DNA of 64,000 nucleotides from Sphingomonas sp. IW22 (GCF_041321155.1 NZ_JBGGWB010000002.1:186001-250000); one strand, 5' to 3'; numbered from the stretch's first letter, positions 30,138 to 40,029 are shown. Notes: a model not told the origin generated them from the letters alone. Translations and numbers: made by a program.

Positions 30138-31532
30138 TCAGCCGCGCGGCTGTGCCCGACCGGCGATGAAGTCGGTCACGGCGTCGAAAGTGGCCGGCAG
30201 CACGTCGAACCGCTCTTCCCGATCGAACAGGTCACCGACCCGCACCGGCAGCGCCGGACGCACGCCCGTTACGCGTTCGACCGCATCGCCGAACTTGGCC
30301 GGGTGCGCGGTGGCCAGCGTGACCATCGGGGCATCGCCCTTGTGCGCCAGCGCCGCCGCCAGGCCGATGGCGGTGTGTGGGTCGAGGATCTGGTCCGCGC
30401 CGTCATGTGCCCAGCGCATTGCCGCCGCCATATCGACTTCATCGACGGCCATGCTGGTAAACAGGCCGCTTGCGCCCTCCGACTGGGCGTTGGTCAGGCG
30501 CATGGCACGCGTCGATTCGAAACCCGCCATCTGCATTGCCAGCGCGGCGCCGTCGCGACCGTTCAGGTCGAACAGCAACCGCTCGAAATTCGAGCTGACC
30601 TGAATGTCCATCGACGGCGTGACCGTGGGCGTCACCGTGCCGCACGAATAATCGCCCGACGACAGCGCGCGGTGGAGAATGTCATTGACGTTGGTCGCGA
30701 CCACCAGCCGTTCGATGGGCAGACCCATGCGCGACGCGACATAACCAGCGAACACGTCGCCAAAATTGCCGGTTGGCACGCTGAACGCCACGGCCCGCTC
30801 CGGCGCACCGAGACGGACGGCAGCGTAGAAATAATAGACCACCTGCGCCATCAACCGCGCCCAGTTGATCGAGTTGACGGCCGACAGGCGGAAGCGGCCA
30901 GCGAAGGCGGGATCGCGGAACATCGCCTTTACCAAGGCCTGCGCCGTGTCGAAATCGCCCTCAATCGCGATATTGTGGACGTTCGGGGCCAGCACGGTCG
31001 TCATCTGGCGCCGCTGTACGTCGCTGACGCGGCCATGCGGATGCAGCATGAAGATGTCGACGCCCGCGCGGCCCGCCAGCGCGTCAATCGCGGCCGAACC
31101 GGTGTCGCCGCTGGTCGCGCCGATGACCGTCAGCGGTTCGGTGGAGCCGGTCAGGAACCGCTCGAACAGCAGGCCGACCAGTTGCAGCGCCACGTCCTTG
31201 AACGCCAGCGTTGGGCCATGAAACAGCTCCAGCAGCCACTGGTCATGGTCGAGCTGAGTCAAGGGAGTGACGGCGCGATGCGCGAATCGGCCATAGGCGA
31301 GCGTGCACAGCGCGCGCAGATCGTCTTCCGATAGGCTGGGCGTGACGAAGGGCGCCATGACACGAACGGCGGTTTCAACATAATCCAGCCCGGCCAAGGC
31401 CGCGATCTGGTCGCGCGTCATGGTCGGCCAGGATTCGGGGACATACAGCCCACCGTCCGCCGCCAATCCCGCAAGCGTCGCGCCCTCGAAATCGAGGACC
31501 GGCGCGTTCCCCCTGGTGCTGATATACCGCAT
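30138..31532 (-). CDS. thrC: Threonine synthase
   Basis: This PLP enzyme converts O-phospho-L-homoserine to threonine, the last step of the pathway. The 464-residue protein starts with MRYISTRG, typical of the long gram-negative type. It has the PLP lysine in FHGPTLAFKDVA, the phosphate-binding ATSGDTGSAA loop, HPHGRVSDVQRRQM, and SVPTGNFGDVFAGY. The frame extends upstream to 31667 without homology, so the ATG at 31532 is chosen. It follows surf1 by 68 bases on the same strand. Confidence 0.96.
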   Translation of the reverse strand: MRYISTRGNAPVLDFEGATLAGLAADGGLYVPESWPTMTRDQIAALAGLDYVETAVRVMAPFVTPSLSEDDLRALCTLAYGRFAHRAVTPLTQLDHDQWLLELFHGPTLAFKDVALQLVGLLFERFLTGSTEPLTVIGATSGDTGSAAIDALAGRAGVDIFMLHPHGRVSDVQRRQMTTVLAPNVHNIAIEGDFDTAQALVKAMFRDPAFAGRFRLSAVNSINWARLMAQVVYYFYAAVRLGAPERAVAFSVPTGNFGDVFAGYVASRMGLPIERLVVATNVNDILHRALSSGDYSCGTVTPTVTPSMDIQVSSNFERLLFDLNGRDGAALAMQMAGFESTRAMRLTNAQSEGASGLFTSMAVDEVDMAAAMRWAHDGADQILDPHTAIGLAAALAHKGDAPMVTLATAHPAKFGDAVERVTGVRPALPVRVGDLFDREERFDVLPATFDAVTDFIAGRAQPRG

Positions 31533-31600
31533 GGGCCGCCGCTTAAGCCCTTGCGACCGCCGGGGCAATGCAAGCCGCGTTTGCGCGCGACGTGGCTGCG

Positions 31601-32203
31601 CTATCGACCGCGCCGCCGCAGCGCGAAAACATAGATGACCAGCGCCATTGCGGCGAAGGCGAACCACTGCACGGCATAGGCCAGATGATTGTCGGGCACA
31701 TTGGCGGGATCGGGCGCGCGGCTGGCGTCCAGGTCGGGGGCGAGGGGCTGTGCCGGCACGATCATCGCGGCAGGCCGGGGCCGCGCGCCGAACAGCCTAT
31801 CGACGAAGGAAGTCGAGTCGGGGGCGTGGGTCAGCACGCCGCGAACCGGACCGCCATCCCATGTCGGGTTAAGGCGCGGATCGTTGGCGACGCCCAAGTC
31901 GACGACGAAGCCCTGCCGACAGGTGACCAGAAACCGGTAGCCGCTGGCCCCCGCAGCGCTGCGCCCGGCTGAGCGGCGTGGCGCGCCGGGCGCAGTACAA
32001 AGCGCGCGCACGCGCCGAAACAGGCTGGATTCGGGAACCGGCACTGGCGGCAGCGTGGTTTCGGGCAGCGTTGCGTTGCGGGTAAAGCTGGCGACCAGCG
32101 CGCGCTTCTGTTCGCGACGGTCCAGTTGCCAAAGGCCGAGCCCGACCATCGCCGCGACTGCCAGCGCAACGACGATCGTTGCCACGACCGGCGCTCGCTT
32201 CAC
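31601..32203 (-). CDS. SURF1 family cytochrome oxidase biogenesis protein
   Basis: SURF1 helps insert heme a into subunit I of aa3-type oxidase. The 200-residue protein has one N-terminal transmembrane helix (about 5-24), the GLWQLDRREQK motif just after it, a periplasmic domain with GYRFLVTCRQGFVVDLG, and a C-terminal helix (about 175-195, HLAYAVQWFAFAAMALVIY) containing the conserved YAVQWF. The GTG at 32203 overlaps the DUF983 stop (GTGA). It lies in the cta operon, as in other alphaproteobacteria. Confidence 0.92.
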   Translation of the reverse strand: MKRAPVVATIVVALAVAAMVGLGLWQLDRREQKRALVASFTRNATLPETTLPPVPVPESSLFRRVRALCTAPGAPRRSAGRSAAGASGYRFLVTCRQGFVVDLGVANDPRLNPTWDGGPVRGVLTHAPDSTSFVDRLFGARPRPAAMIVPAQPLAPDLDASRAPDPANVPDNHLAYAVQWFAFAAMALVIYVFALRRRGR

Positions 32204-32613
32204 GGGCGGCGCTCGATCCGGCCCTCGCCGGCATTGTTGCGATATTCCAGCGCCGCCAGCGCAGCCTTGGTCCAGCGAGTGGTAATCAGCACCGCCGCGA
32301 TCGTGAGCGGCAGCCACAGCAGGACATGGACCCACCAGGCGGGCTCATAGGCAAGTTCGACGACGATGCCCAAGATCGTAATCAGCGTGCCGATCCCCAG
32401 CGTCAGGAAGGCTGCGGCACCATCACCCACATTGAAGCTGTCGAAATCGAGGCCACAGGCCGCGCAGCGCGGTGCGAACCGCAACGTGCCCGCAAACAGC
32501 GTCGGTTCGCCACAGCGCGGGCACAGGCCACGCCGGGCCTGCTCAAAAAGAGAGGCCGGCGCCGCCGGGGGCGTTTGCCCCGGCGTGCCGGCCTCATGAT
32601 CGTTCAAGGGCAT
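32200..32613 (-). CDS. DUF983 family membrane protein
   Basis: A 137-residue protein that starts where ctaE stops, sharing one base (TGATG). The N-terminal part carries a zinc-ribbon-like pair of CxxC motifs (CPRCGEPTLF and CAACGLDFDSFN, about residues 31-60). Two transmembrane helices follow (about 70-115). DUF983 is nearly always encoded with cytochrome c oxidase assembly genes in alphaproteobacteria, but its role is not established; a metal- or assembly-related role is plausible. Confidence 0.88.
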   Translation of the reverse strand: MPLNDHEAGTPGQTPPAAPASLFEQARRGLCPRCGEPTLFAGTLRFAPRCAACGLDFDSFNVGDGAAAFLTLGIGTLITILGIVVELAYEPAWWVHVLLWLPLTIAAVLITTRWTKAALAALEYRNNAGEGRIERRP

Positions 32614-33509
32614 CAGCCGTGTGCTGGCGCGCCCCAGCCGCCCCACACATAGACGACGACGAACAGGAACAGCCACACGACGTCCACGAAGTGCCAGTAC
32701 CAGGCGGCTGCTTCGAAACCGAAATGCTGGCGGGGGGTAAAGTGGCCGCGATAGGCGCGGACCAGGTTGACGATCAGGAAGATCGTGCCGACCGCGACGT
32801 GAAAACCGTGAAAGCCAGTCGCCATGTAGAAGGCCGAGCTAAAGTTCGATCCGCCGAAACCGAACGGCGCATGGGCATATTCATAAGCCTGAATGGCGCT
32901 GAACAGCAGACCCAGCAGCACTGTCAGCCACAGGCCCTTGAGCACGCCGTCATTTTCACCGACGCCAACCAGGCCCCAAATGCCCTTCTTTTCACCGCCA
33001 CGTTGATTGTGGATCAGCGCATGGTGCGCCCAGGTGATCGTCGTGCCCGACAGGAGCAGGATGAAGGTGTTGAGCAGCGGGAATTCAAAGGCGTTGATGA
33101 CTTCGATACCCTTGGGCGGCCACTGCGCCGCCGCATCAGCGACGACCGAAACCGCGCCCTCGGCATATTCGACGGGTACCGGGAACAGCGCATAGTCGAA
33201 AAAGGCCCAGAACCAGCCTAGGAAGAACATGACTTCCGAGGCGATGAACAGGATCATGCCATAGCGCAGGTGCAGCTGAACCACCGGGGTGTGATCGCCT
33301 GCATGCGCTTCGCGAACGACGTCGGCCCACCAGCAATACATGGTGAACAGCACGCCCGCGAGGCCAGCAAGGAACAGCCAGCCGCCGCCTGCCGCCTCAT
33401 GCATCCACATGATGCCGCCTGCGGCCATGCCCAGCGCCGAAAAGGAGCCGATGATCGGCCACGCACTGGGTGGCAGGATGTGGTAATCGTGGTTCTTGGC
33501 GCCGGCCAT
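32613..33509 (-). CDS. ctaE: Cytochrome c oxidase subunit III
   Basis: Subunit III of the aa3-type oxidase, without prosthetic groups, stabilises the core and forms the O2 entry path. The 298-residue protein has seven transmembrane helices, with typical segments ADVVREAHAGDHTPVVQLHLRYGM, FWAFFDYALFP and TGFHGFHVAVGTIFLIV, ending YWHFVDVVWLFLFVVVYVW. The ATG at 33509 begins a sequence like MAGAKNHDYHILPPS that is common in the family. It lies 40 bases downstream of ctaG in the operon. Confidence 0.97.
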   Translation of the reverse strand: MAGAKNHDYHILPPSAWPIIGSFSALGMAAGGIMWMHEAAGGGWLFLAGLAGVLFTMYCWWADVVREAHAGDHTPVVQLHLRYGMILFIASEVMFFLGWFWAFFDYALFPVPVEYAEGAVSVVADAAAQWPPKGIEVINAFEFPLLNTFILLLSGTTITWAHHALIHNQRGGEKKGIWGLVGVGENDGVLKGLWLTVLLGLLFSAIQAYEYAHAPFGFGGSNFSSAFYMATGFHGFHVAVGTIFLIVNLVRAYRGHFTPRQHFGFEAAAWYWHFVDVVWLFLFVVVYVWGGWGAPAHG

Positions 33510-33549
33510 TCGCTCGTCCCTGTTCAGGCGGTTCTCTCTTACCCTCGCT

Positions 33550-34086
33550 CTAGCCCGGCTTTTTCGCCGAATCCACAGGGTAAAATGTATAGCTGAGGGT
33601 GATTTCCTCGACCGTGCGGGTGTCTGGATCGGTCGCAAGCGCCGGATCGACAAAATAAACCACCGGCATCCGCACTTCTTCACCCGGCATCAGCGTCTGT
33701 TCGGAGAAGCAGAAGCACTGGATCTTGTTGAAATATTTCCCGGCCTGTGCGGGCGTGACGTTAAACGTCGCGGTACCCGTGATCGGTTGATCGGAGAGGT
33801 TTTTCGCGGTGAAGAACGCCATCTTGCGCGCGCCGAGCGCGGCGCGCTCGCTGCGCTGTTCGGGCGCGAATTGCCACGGCATCGCCTTGCTCACATTGCT
33901 GTCGAAGGCGACGGTCACGATCTTTCCCTGCACCGCGCCGGGCGCTGCGGCGGCGATTTGTGTCGTGCCGTTCAATCCGGTTACCTGACAGAAGACGCGG
34001 TACAGCGGCACGCTGGCAAAGCCGAGGCCGGCCATGCCGACCACGCCCAGTGAGGCCAGCAATGCGGTACGCGTCTTGCGGTCCAT
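33550..34086 (-). CDS. ctaG: Cytochrome c oxidase assembly protein Cox11/CtaG
   Basis: Cox11 delivers copper to the CuB site of subunit I. The 178-residue protein has one N-terminal membrane helix (about 8-28) and a periplasmic immunoglobulin-like domain. It carries VPLYRVFCQVTG near the membrane and the copper-binding KIQCFCFSEQ (about residue 122-131). The MPVVYFVDP and YTFYPV strands close the domain. An in-frame TTG directly precedes the chosen ATG at 34086. It is part of the cta operon. Confidence 0.96.
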   Translation of the reverse strand: MDRKTRTALLASLGVVGMAGLGFASVPLYRVFCQVTGLNGTTQIAAAAPGAVQGKIVTVAFDSNVSKAMPWQFAPEQRSERAALGARKMAFFTAKNLSDQPITGTATFNVTPAQAGKYFNKIQCFCFSEQTLMPGEEVRMPVVYFVDPALATDPDTRTVEEITLSYTFYPVDSAKKPG

Positions 34087-34093
34087 CAACGCC

Positions 34094-34222
34094 TCACTGC
34101 CCCGTCATCTTCACGATGCTGATGGCATAGACCAGCACGACGAAGCCGCCCAGGATCAGTCCGAGCACCAATGCGCGGCTGCGCTGGCGGCGGCGGATGA
34201 TGCGCTGTTCCTCCGGCGTCAT
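34094..34222 (-). CDS. Small single-helix membrane protein in the cta operon
   Basis: A 42-residue protein whose start overlaps the ctaB stop by 4 bases (ATGA) and which ends 7 bases before ctaG. A basic N-terminal part ([15 protein letters not shown]) precedes one hydrophobic helix (about residues 18-36), giving an inside-positive membrane topology. Small proteins of this kind sit between ctaB and ctaG in many alphaproteobacteria and have been called CoxF-like; the function is not established. It is easily missed because of its length. Confidence 0.72.
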   Translation of the reverse strand: MTPEEQRIIRRRQRSRALVLGLILGGFVVLVYAISIVKMTGQ

Positions 34223-35127
34223 GCCAGCACCCATCGGTCTGCGACCAGCGCGCCGAACAGCACGAAAAGGTACAGGATCGAATATTTGAACAACTGCTTC
34301 TCCGGCTTCATCGCGGCGTCGCTCGATCGAAAGGTGACGATCGCGGCCAACACCGCGAACAGTGCACTGGTGACGAGCGCAGTCACGCCGTAAATGGCGC
34401 CGGTCAGCCCCAAAGGCCACGGCGCAACGGCGCAGGCGATCATGGGCAGGGTGTACAGACCGATCTGGTGCCGGGTCGCGCGTTCACCGGCGACGACGGG
34501 CAGCATGGGCACGCCCGCATTGGCGTAATCGGTCTTTACGAACAGCGCCAGCGCCCAGAAATGCGGCGGCGTCCACAGAAAGATCAGCGAGAAAAGCAGG
34601 AAAGGCAGCAGCGCGACGTCGCCGGTCGCGGCGGCCCAGCCAATCATCGGCGGGAACGCGCCCGCCGCGCCGCCGATAACGATGTTCTGCGGTGTCCGGC
34701 GCTTCAGCCAGACGGTATAGATCAGAACGTAGAACAGGATTGAGACGAGCAGGATCGCTGCCGCCACCCAGTTCGTTGCCAGCCCCATCAGCACGACCGA
34801 AAAGCCGCCTAGCCCGACACCGAAATGCAGGGCCGAGTCGCGCTCCATGCGACCCGCCGGCAACGGGCGACGCTGTGTGCGCTTCATCAGCTGATCGAGG
34901 TCAGCTTCATACCATTGGTTCAGCGCACCCGCCGCACCCGCCGCCAGCGCAATGCAAAGGATGGCGGTAAAGCCGATGACCGGATGCACGCCGACAGGCG
35001 CGGCGAGCAGGCCGCACAAGCCCGTAAAGACGACGAGGGTAAGCACGCGCGGCTTGGTCAGCGCGACGAAATCGCGCCAGTCGGCAACGGCGGGCGTCGC
35101 GGATAGGCCGGGGGTGATGGGAGCCAT
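34219..35127 (-). CDS. ctaB: Protoheme IX farnesyltransferase (heme O synthase)
   Basis: CtaB adds a farnesyl group to heme B to form heme O, the precursor of heme A. The 302-residue protein has about nine transmembrane helices. It carries the prenyltransferase motifs [15 protein letters not shown] (first Asp-rich region, about residue 75) and LYTLPM, and [12 protein letters not shown] in the second conserved loop. The ATG at 35127 is chosen; an upstream TTG at 35148 has no support. A terminator-like hairpin lies before it, so it may have its own promoter or be expressed by read-through from ctaD. Confidence 0.95.
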   Translation of the reverse strand: MAPITPGLSATPAVADWRDFVALTKPRVLTLVVFTGLCGLLAAPVGVHPVIGFTAILCIALAAGAAGALNQWYEADLDQLMKRTQRRPLPAGRMERDSALHFGVGLGGFSVVLMGLATNWVAAAILLVSILFYVLIYTVWLKRRTPQNIVIGGAAGAFPPMIGWAAATGDVALLPFLLFSLIFLWTPPHFWALALFVKTDYANAGVPMLPVVAGERATRHQIGLYTLPMIACAVAPWPLGLTGAIYGVTALVTSALFAVLAAIVTFRSSDAAMKPEKQLFKYSILYLFVLFGALVADRWVLA

Positions 35128-35194
35128 GATCGCATCCCATAACGGCAACGGATGCGGCGGGGAAGGGGACGCGCGGCGCTCAGGTTGGCCGTCA

Positions 35195-35232
35195 AAGAAA
35201 AGGGCGGGCGACCCTGACTGGATCGCCCGCCC
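35195..35232 (-). terminator. Hairpin with T tract between ctaD and ctaB
   Basis: On the minus strand, a perfect 10-base-pair stem (35232-35223 with 35211-35202, GGGCGGGCGA arm) with an 11-base loop is followed by TTTTCTTT. It lies 25 bases downstream of the ctaD stop. It probably attenuates transcription so that structural subunits II and I are made in excess over assembly factors (inference). Confidence 0.75.
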
Positions 35233-35257
35233 CGATATTGTTTACTTCAAGCTCCGA

Positions 35258-36943
35258 TCAATGGTGCTTGCCGTCCTCGATGACGGGCAGTGTTTCGAAC
35301 TGGTGGAAGGGCGGCGGGCTGGACAGCGTCCATTCCAGCGTGGTCGCGCCCTCGCCCCAGGGGTTACCCTCTGCCTTCTTGCCTGCGAGCAGCGAGTAGA
35401 AGACGTTGACGAGGAAGATCACCACGCCGACCGCCATGATCGCATAACCGACGCTGGCGATGTGATTCCAATGCGCATAGGCGTCGGGATAGTCGGGATA
35501 GCGACGCGGCATACCCTGGAGACCCAGGAAATGCATCGGGAAGAACAGCACGTTCACGCCGACGAAGAACACCCAGAAATGAAGCTGGCCCAGCGCTTCC
35601 GAATACATCTTCCCGAACATCTTGGGGAACCAGTAATAGAAGCCCGCGAACAGGGCGAACACCGCACCCAGCGACAGCACATAGTGGAAGTGGGCAACGA
35701 CGTAGTAGGTGTCGTGCATATAATCGTCGACGCCGCCATTCGCGAGGACGACGCCCGTCACGCCACCGACAGTGAACATGAAAATGAAGCCGATGGCCCA
35801 GACCATTGGGGTCTTGAACGTCATCGACCCGCCCCACATCGTCGCGATCCACGAAAAGATCTTGATGCCGGTCGGCACCGCGATGACCATCGTCGCGGCG
35901 GTGAAGTACATCTTGGTGTTCACGCTGAGACCGGTGGTGAACATGTGGTGCGCCCACACGACGAACCCGACCACGCCGATCGCGACCATGGCATAGGCCA
36001 TGCCGAGATAACCAAATACGGGCTTGCGGCTGAACGTCGCGACGATCTGGCTGACGATGCCGAAGCCCGGCAGAATCATGATGTACACTTCGGGGTGACC
36101 GAAGAACCAGAACAGGTGCTGGTACAGCACCGGATCGCCGCCGCCGGCGGGGTCGTAGAAGGTGGTGCCGAAATTACGATCGGTCAGCAGCATGGTGATC
36201 GCAGCGGCAAGCACCGGCAGCGCGAGCAGCAGCAGGAAGGCGGTGACCAGCACCGACCACACGAACAGCGGCATCTTGTGCAGGGTCATGCCCGGCGCGC
36301 GCATGTTGAAGATGGTGGTGATGAAGTTGATCGCGCCGAGGATCGAGCTGGCGCCTGACAGGTGGAGTGACAGGATCGCCATGTCGACTGCCGGTCCCGG
36401 CGAACCATAGGTGGAAAGCGGCGCATAGACCGTCCAACCCGTGCCCGCGCCACCACCGAAGAAGGGCGAGGCGAGCAGCAGCAGGAACGACGGCGGCAGC
36501 AGCCAGAACGAAATGTTGTTCATGCGCGGGAACGCCATGTCCGGGGCGCCGATCATGATGGGGACGAACCAGTTGCCGAACCCGCCGATGATGGCCGGCA
36601 TCACCATGAAGAACACCATGATCAGGCCGTGCGCGGTGATCAGGACGTTCCACAGGTTCAGCGCCTGGTCGAACGTCACGTCGCCGCCCGACAGCATCGC
36701 CGCCCAGGTGGGCAGATACTGAATTTCGGGCGCCGCGAGTTCGAGGCGCATCAGGCCGGAAATCGCGCCGCCGATGATCCCCGCGAGAATCGCGAAGATC
36801 AGGTACAGCGTGCCGATGTCCTTGTGATTGGTCGACATGAACCAGCGGGCGAAAAAGCCCGGATGGTCGTGACCGGCTTCATGGTGGTGGCCATGATCGT
36901 CATGCGCCTGAAAGGCGTGCGGGTTGAGTGCGGTATCTGTCAT
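35258..36943 (-). CDS. ctaD: Cytochrome c oxidase subunit I (aa3-type)
   Basis: Subunit I carries heme a and the heme a3-CuB centre that reduces O2. The 561-residue protein has twelve transmembrane helices. A His-rich N-terminus (about residues 14-27) precedes [11 protein letters not shown], and the ligand motifs [19 protein letters not shown] (His-Tyr crosslink), WAHHMFTTG and AHFHYVLS (heme ligands) are all present. The K- and D-channel region [10 protein letters not shown] is also present. It starts 3 bases after ctaC and is followed by a terminator-like hairpin. Confidence 0.98.
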   Translation of the reverse strand: MTDTALNPHAFQAHDDHGHHHEAGHDHPGFFARWFMSTNHKDIGTLYLIFAILAGIIGGAISGLMRLELAAPEIQYLPTWAAMLSGGDVTFDQALNLWNVLITAHGLIMVFFMVMPAIIGGFGNWFVPIMIGAPDMAFPRMNNISFWLLPPSFLLLLASPFFGGGAGTGWTVYAPLSTYGSPGPAVDMAILSLHLSGASSILGAINFITTIFNMRAPGMTLHKMPLFVWSVLVTAFLLLLALPVLAAAITMLLTDRNFGTTFYDPAGGGDPVLYQHLFWFFGHPEVYIMILPGFGIVSQIVATFSRKPVFGYLGMAYAMVAIGVVGFVVWAHHMFTTGLSVNTKMYFTAATMVIAVPTGIKIFSWIATMWGGSMTFKTPMVWAIGFIFMFTVGGVTGVVLANGGVDDYMHDTYYVVAHFHYVLSLGAVFALFAGFYYWFPKMFGKMYSEALGQLHFWVFFVGVNVLFFPMHFLGLQGMPRRYPDYPDAYAHWNHIASVGYAIMAVGVVIFLVNVFYSLLAGKKAEGNPWGEGATTLEWTLSSPPPFHQFETLPVIEDGKHH

Positions 36944-36946
36944 GGC

Positions 36947-38113
36947 TCAGTTTTCCGTCCGACCGCTGCCGCCGGCGACGCCTTCGGCAGATTGGCTGGT
37001 GGTGACCGCCTCGACCGAGGCGTTAACGGTGGGGCCGGTGCCTTCGGCCGGCGTCGAGGTGTCGTCGGCAATGTCGGCACCCGGCTGCGGCACCGGCGCG
37101 GTGCTGGGCGCTGCGGCGCCGGGCATGGTGCCGCCCTTGGCCGCGACCCAGCGCGCGAACACTTCAGGCGTCACGGCTTCGACGGCGATCGGCATATAGG
37201 CATGACGCGCGCCGCAAAGTTCCGAACACTGGCCGAAATACAGGCCCGGTTCGCGAATGGTGAAGCTGATCTCGTTCAGGCGGCCCGGCACCGCGTCGAG
37301 CTTGACCCAGAAAGCGGGCATCGCCCAGCTGTGGATCACGTCGTTCGCGGTGGTGATCAGGCGGATGGGTACGCCCACGGGCAGGACGATGCGATTGTCG
37401 ACCGCGAGCAGGCGGGGGCCGTCGGCATCGGTGCGGAAACGCTGGCCCGCGGCCACTTCGTTGCGTTCCTTGAGCATGTTGGCCGTGATCGAGAAGCCGC
37501 CATGGTCCGGATATTCATAGGTCCAGTACCACTGGTTGCCGATCGCCTTGATCGTCACCGCGTTTTCGGGCGCGGGTTCATATTGTGCGGCAAGCAGGCG
37601 GATCGACGGGATCGCGATCAGGGCGAGGATGATGACCGGTGCGGCGGTCCAGATCACTTCGATCAGCGTGTTGTGGCTGGTGCGCGACGGCGTCGGATTG
37701 GCGGCGCGGCGATAGCGGATCACCACCCATGCCAGCAGCGCCAGAACGAACAGCGAGATGATCGTGATGACCGGCAGGAGGATGGCGTTGTGGAACCACT
37801 TGGCCTCGTCCCCTAGGTCGGTTGCCTGCGGCTGAATGCCGACCGCGCGGGCGCTGGGCTGGCCGATGCCGTCGCGGGCGCGCAGGACCGGCTGGCCCGA
37901 TGCGTCCAGCATCGGATCGGCGGGGTTCGCCGCTTGCGCCGCGGGTGCAGCCGCGACGCCTTCGCCCGGCGCGCCGGGAGTGGGTGCCGAGGCGGTGGTT
38001 GCAGCCGGCGCGTCGGCGGCGGCGGTGGGCGCTGCGGCGTCCTGCGCCATCGCGGTGCCGGCCATGGCCAGCAACCCCGCGAGCACCAGTGTCGTTGTTC
38101 CCTTTATCCGCAT
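36947..38113 (-). CDS. ctaC: Cytochrome c oxidase subunit II
   Basis: Subunit II holds the CuA centre that takes electrons from cytochrome c. The 388-residue protein has a signal peptide (about 1-24), a Pro/Ala-rich linker to about residue 90, two transmembrane helices (about 105-175), and the periplasmic cupredoxin domain. CuA ligands are visible in [12 protein letters not shown] (near residue 300) together with the His in DVIHSW. A low-complexity Ala/Thr/Pro/Ser tail of about 65 residues follows the domain and is longer than usual. It leads the cta operon. Confidence 0.97.
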   Translation of the reverse strand: MRIKGTTTLVLAGLLAMAGTAMAQDAAAPTAAADAPAATTASAPTPGAPGEGVAAAPAAQAANPADPMLDASGQPVLRARDGIGQPSARAVGIQPQATDLGDEAKWFHNAILLPVITIISLFVLALLAWVVIRYRRAANPTPSRTSHNTLIEVIWTAAPVIILALIAIPSIRLLAAQYEPAPENAVTIKAIGNQWYWTYEYPDHGGFSITANMLKERNEVAAGQRFRTDADGPRLLAVDNRIVLPVGVPIRLITTANDVIHSWAMPAFWVKLDAVPGRLNEISFTIREPGLYFGQCSELCGARHAYMPIAVEAVTPEVFARWVAAKGGTMPGAAAPSTAPVPQPGADIADDTSTPAEGTGPTVNASVEAVTTSQSAEGVAGGSGRTEN

Positions 38114-38191
38114 CGTGTCAGGTCATCCCAATCTTTATCGCGCGGCCGATGATCGCGCCTTTGGCGTCGCGCATACGCACGTCGATTGCGG

Positions 38192-38220
38192 CCTATACGC
38201 AGGGTTCGAGCCAGCCTCAA
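38192..38220 (-). promoter_or_regulatory. Candidate promoter of the cta (cytochrome oxidase) operon
   Basis: Reading leftwards, TTGAGG (38220-38215) and TATAGG (38197-38192) are 17 bases apart, about 80 bases before the ctaC start. The gap 38114-38309 also serves the divergent pyrE gene. Inferred from sequence only. Confidence 0.45.
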
Positions 38221-38251
38221 GCGCCGTGGCGCCCCTTCTTTCGGCCGGTGG

Positions 38252-38280
38252 TTGCGAGCGGGGTTCGCCGCCCCTAATCA
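38252..38280 (+). promoter_or_regulatory. Candidate promoter of the pyrE-pdxJ-acpS-lepB operon
   Basis: TTGCGA (38252-38257) and TAATCA (38275-38280) are separated by 17 bases and lie 30 bases before the pyrE ATG, giving a short leader. The match to consensus is modest. Inferred from spacing only. Confidence 0.35.
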
Positions 38281-38309
38281 GCAGACGCAAAACACGAAGG
38301 ATGCGATGC

Positions 38310-38894
38310 ATGACCGATGAGGAGATTCTGGCCGAGTTCCGCGCTGCGGACGCCTTGCTGGAGGGGCATTTCATCCTGTCGTCGGGGCTTCGCAGCCCAC
38401 GTTACCTGCAATGCGCGCGCGTGTTGATGGACCCGGCGCGCGGCGCGCGACTGGCCGAGGCGCTGGCAGCCCGGCTGCCCGCCGATATTCGCGAGTCGGT
38501 GGACGCGGTCGTTTCCCCCGCGATGGGCGGCGTGATCGCGGGGCATGAGATGGGCCGCGCGCTGGGCGTGCCCGCGATGTTCCTTGAGCGGCCGGAGGGC
38601 GTGTTCGAACTGCGCCGCGGTTTTCGGCTGGAGCCGGGTCAGCGGGTGCTGATGATGGAGGATGTGGTCACGACCGGCCTGTCCAGCCGGGAGGCGATCG
38701 CCGCCATTGCGCGGGCGGGCGGCGAAGTCGTGGCGGCAGCCAGCCTAGTCGACCGTTCGGGCGGCACGGCGGAACTGGGCGTGCCGTTCTTTCCGCTGAT
38801 TCGCCTGGAAGTGCCGACCTATCAGCCCGACGCGCTGCCGCCCGAACTGGCGGCGATTCCGGCGATCAAGCCCGGCAGCCGGGCGGCGGCATGA
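38310..38894 (+). CDS. pyrE: Orotate phosphoribosyltransferase
   Basis: PyrE makes orotidine 5'-phosphate from orotate and PRPP in pyrimidine synthesis. The 194-residue protein begins with the helix [21 protein letters not shown], has [26 protein letters not shown], and the PRPP-binding loop [14 protein letters not shown] (about residues 114-127). Several ATGs lie close together; 38310 is preferred because GAAGGA lies eight bases upstream. The stop overlaps the pdxJ start by 4 bases. Confidence 0.95.
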   Translation: MTDEEILAEFRAADALLEGHFILSSGLRSPRYLQCARVLMDPARGARLAEALAARLPADIRESVDAVVSPAMGGVIAGHEMGRALGVPAMFLERPEGVFELRRGFRLEPGQRVLMMEDVVTTGLSSREAIAAIARAGGEVVAAASLVDRSGGTAELGVPFFPLIRLEVPTYQPDALPPELAAIPAIKPGSRAAA

Positions 38895-39619
38895 ACGCGC
38901 CGCTGCGCCTTGGCGTCAATATCGACCATGTCGCGACCGTGCGGAACGCGCGCGGCAGCGGCTATCCCGACCCCGTCCGCGCCGCGCTGATGGCGGCGGA
39001 TGCGGGGGCGGACGGCATCACCGCGCATCTGCGCGAGGACCGGCGGCACATTACCGACGCCGATATCGAACGGCTGTCGGCGGAGCTGAGCATCCCGCTC
39101 AATCTGGAAATGGCGGCAACGGCGGAAATGCTGGGCATTGCTCTGCGCCATCGCCCGCATGCGGCGTGCATTGTCCCCGAACGGCGGGAGGAGCGCACGA
39201 CCGAGGGCGGGCTGGACGCGGCAGGCCAGTTCGCGGTGCTGGCGCCGATGGTGGCGGAATTGAGCGCGGCGGGGATTCGCGTGTCGCTGTTCATCGAACC
39301 CGATGCGGCGCAGATCGACGCGGCCTTGAAGCTGGGCGCTCCCGTCGTCGAATTGCACACGGGCCGATATTGCGACCTGACCGGGGAGGCGCAGACGGCC
39401 GAACTGCGCCGGATCGCCGACGCCGCCGCACTGGCAGCGAAGAACGGGATCGAGGTTCATGCCGGGCACGGGCTGACATTCGACAATGTGGTGCCGATTG
39501 CCGCCATTCCGCAGCTTCGCGAGCTGAATATCGGCCATTTCCTGATCGGAGAGGCGATTTTCGACGGGTTGGGCCCGGTGGTGCGGCGGATGCGCGCGCT
39601 GATGGACGAAGCGCGGTGA
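38891..39619 (+). CDS. pdxJ: Pyridoxine 5'-phosphate synthase
   Basis: PdxJ condenses 1-deoxy-D-xylulose 5-phosphate with 3-amino-2-oxopropyl phosphate to form pyridoxine 5'-phosphate, the last ring-forming step of vitamin B6 synthesis. The 242-residue TIM-barrel protein shows [31 protein letters not shown], the [17 protein letters not shown] motif, [17 protein letters not shown] and the late [11 protein letters not shown]. It is coupled to pyrE (ATGA) and to acpS (GTGA). Confidence 0.97.
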   Translation: MNAPLRLGVNIDHVATVRNARGSGYPDPVRAALMAADAGADGITAHLREDRRHITDADIERLSAELSIPLNLEMAATAEMLGIALRHRPHAACIVPERREERTTEGGLDAAGQFAVLAPMVAELSAAGIRVSLFIEPDAAQIDAALKLGAPVVELHTGRYCDLTGEAQTAELRRIADAAALAAKNGIEVHAGHGLTFDNVVPIAAIPQLRELNIGHFLIGEAIFDGLGPVVRRMRALMDEAR

Positions 39620-40029
39620 TCATCGGCCTCGGCTCAGACCTGTGCAACATCGAGCGCATCCAGAATTCGCTCGACCGGTTCGGCCAACGCTTTCTGGAAC
39701 GGGTGTTCACCCCCGCCGAACAGGCCAAGGCCGCCCGCCGCCCATTTACGCGCGCGGGCACGCTGGCCAAGCGGTTCGCTGCGAAGGAAGCGTTTTCCAA
39801 GGCGGTCGGCACCGGCTTTAACGCGGGCGTGTTCATGCGCGACATCGGCGTGGTGAACGCGCCGAGCGGCGCGCCGACGCTGGAATTGACCGGCGGTGCG
39901 AAGGCGAGACTTGACGCCATGGTGCCCGAAGGCCACTTGCCCCGCGTGCATCTGACGCTGACCGACGATCATCCCTGGGCGCAGGCGTTTGTCATCATCG
40001 AAGCGGTGCCGATGGAGACCAAGCCCTGA
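39616..40029 (+). CDS. acpS: Holo-[acyl-carrier-protein] synthase
   Basis: AcpS transfers 4'-phosphopantetheine from CoA to acyl carrier protein. The 137-residue protein starts with GTG overlapping the pdxJ stop (GTGA), followed by [14 protein letters not shown] with the Mg-binding Asp, VFTPAEQA, and [16 protein letters not shown] with the catalytic Glu-Lys region. The C-terminus ([15 protein letters not shown]) is typical. The pdxJ-acpS-lepB order is conserved in proteobacteria. Confidence 0.96.
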   Translation: MIIGLGSDLCNIERIQNSLDRFGQRFLERVFTPAEQAKAARRPFTRAGTLAKRFAAKEAFSKAVGTGFNAGVFMRDIGVVNAPSGAPTLELTGGAKARLDAMVPEGHLPRVHLTLTDDHPWAQAFVIIEAVPMETKP

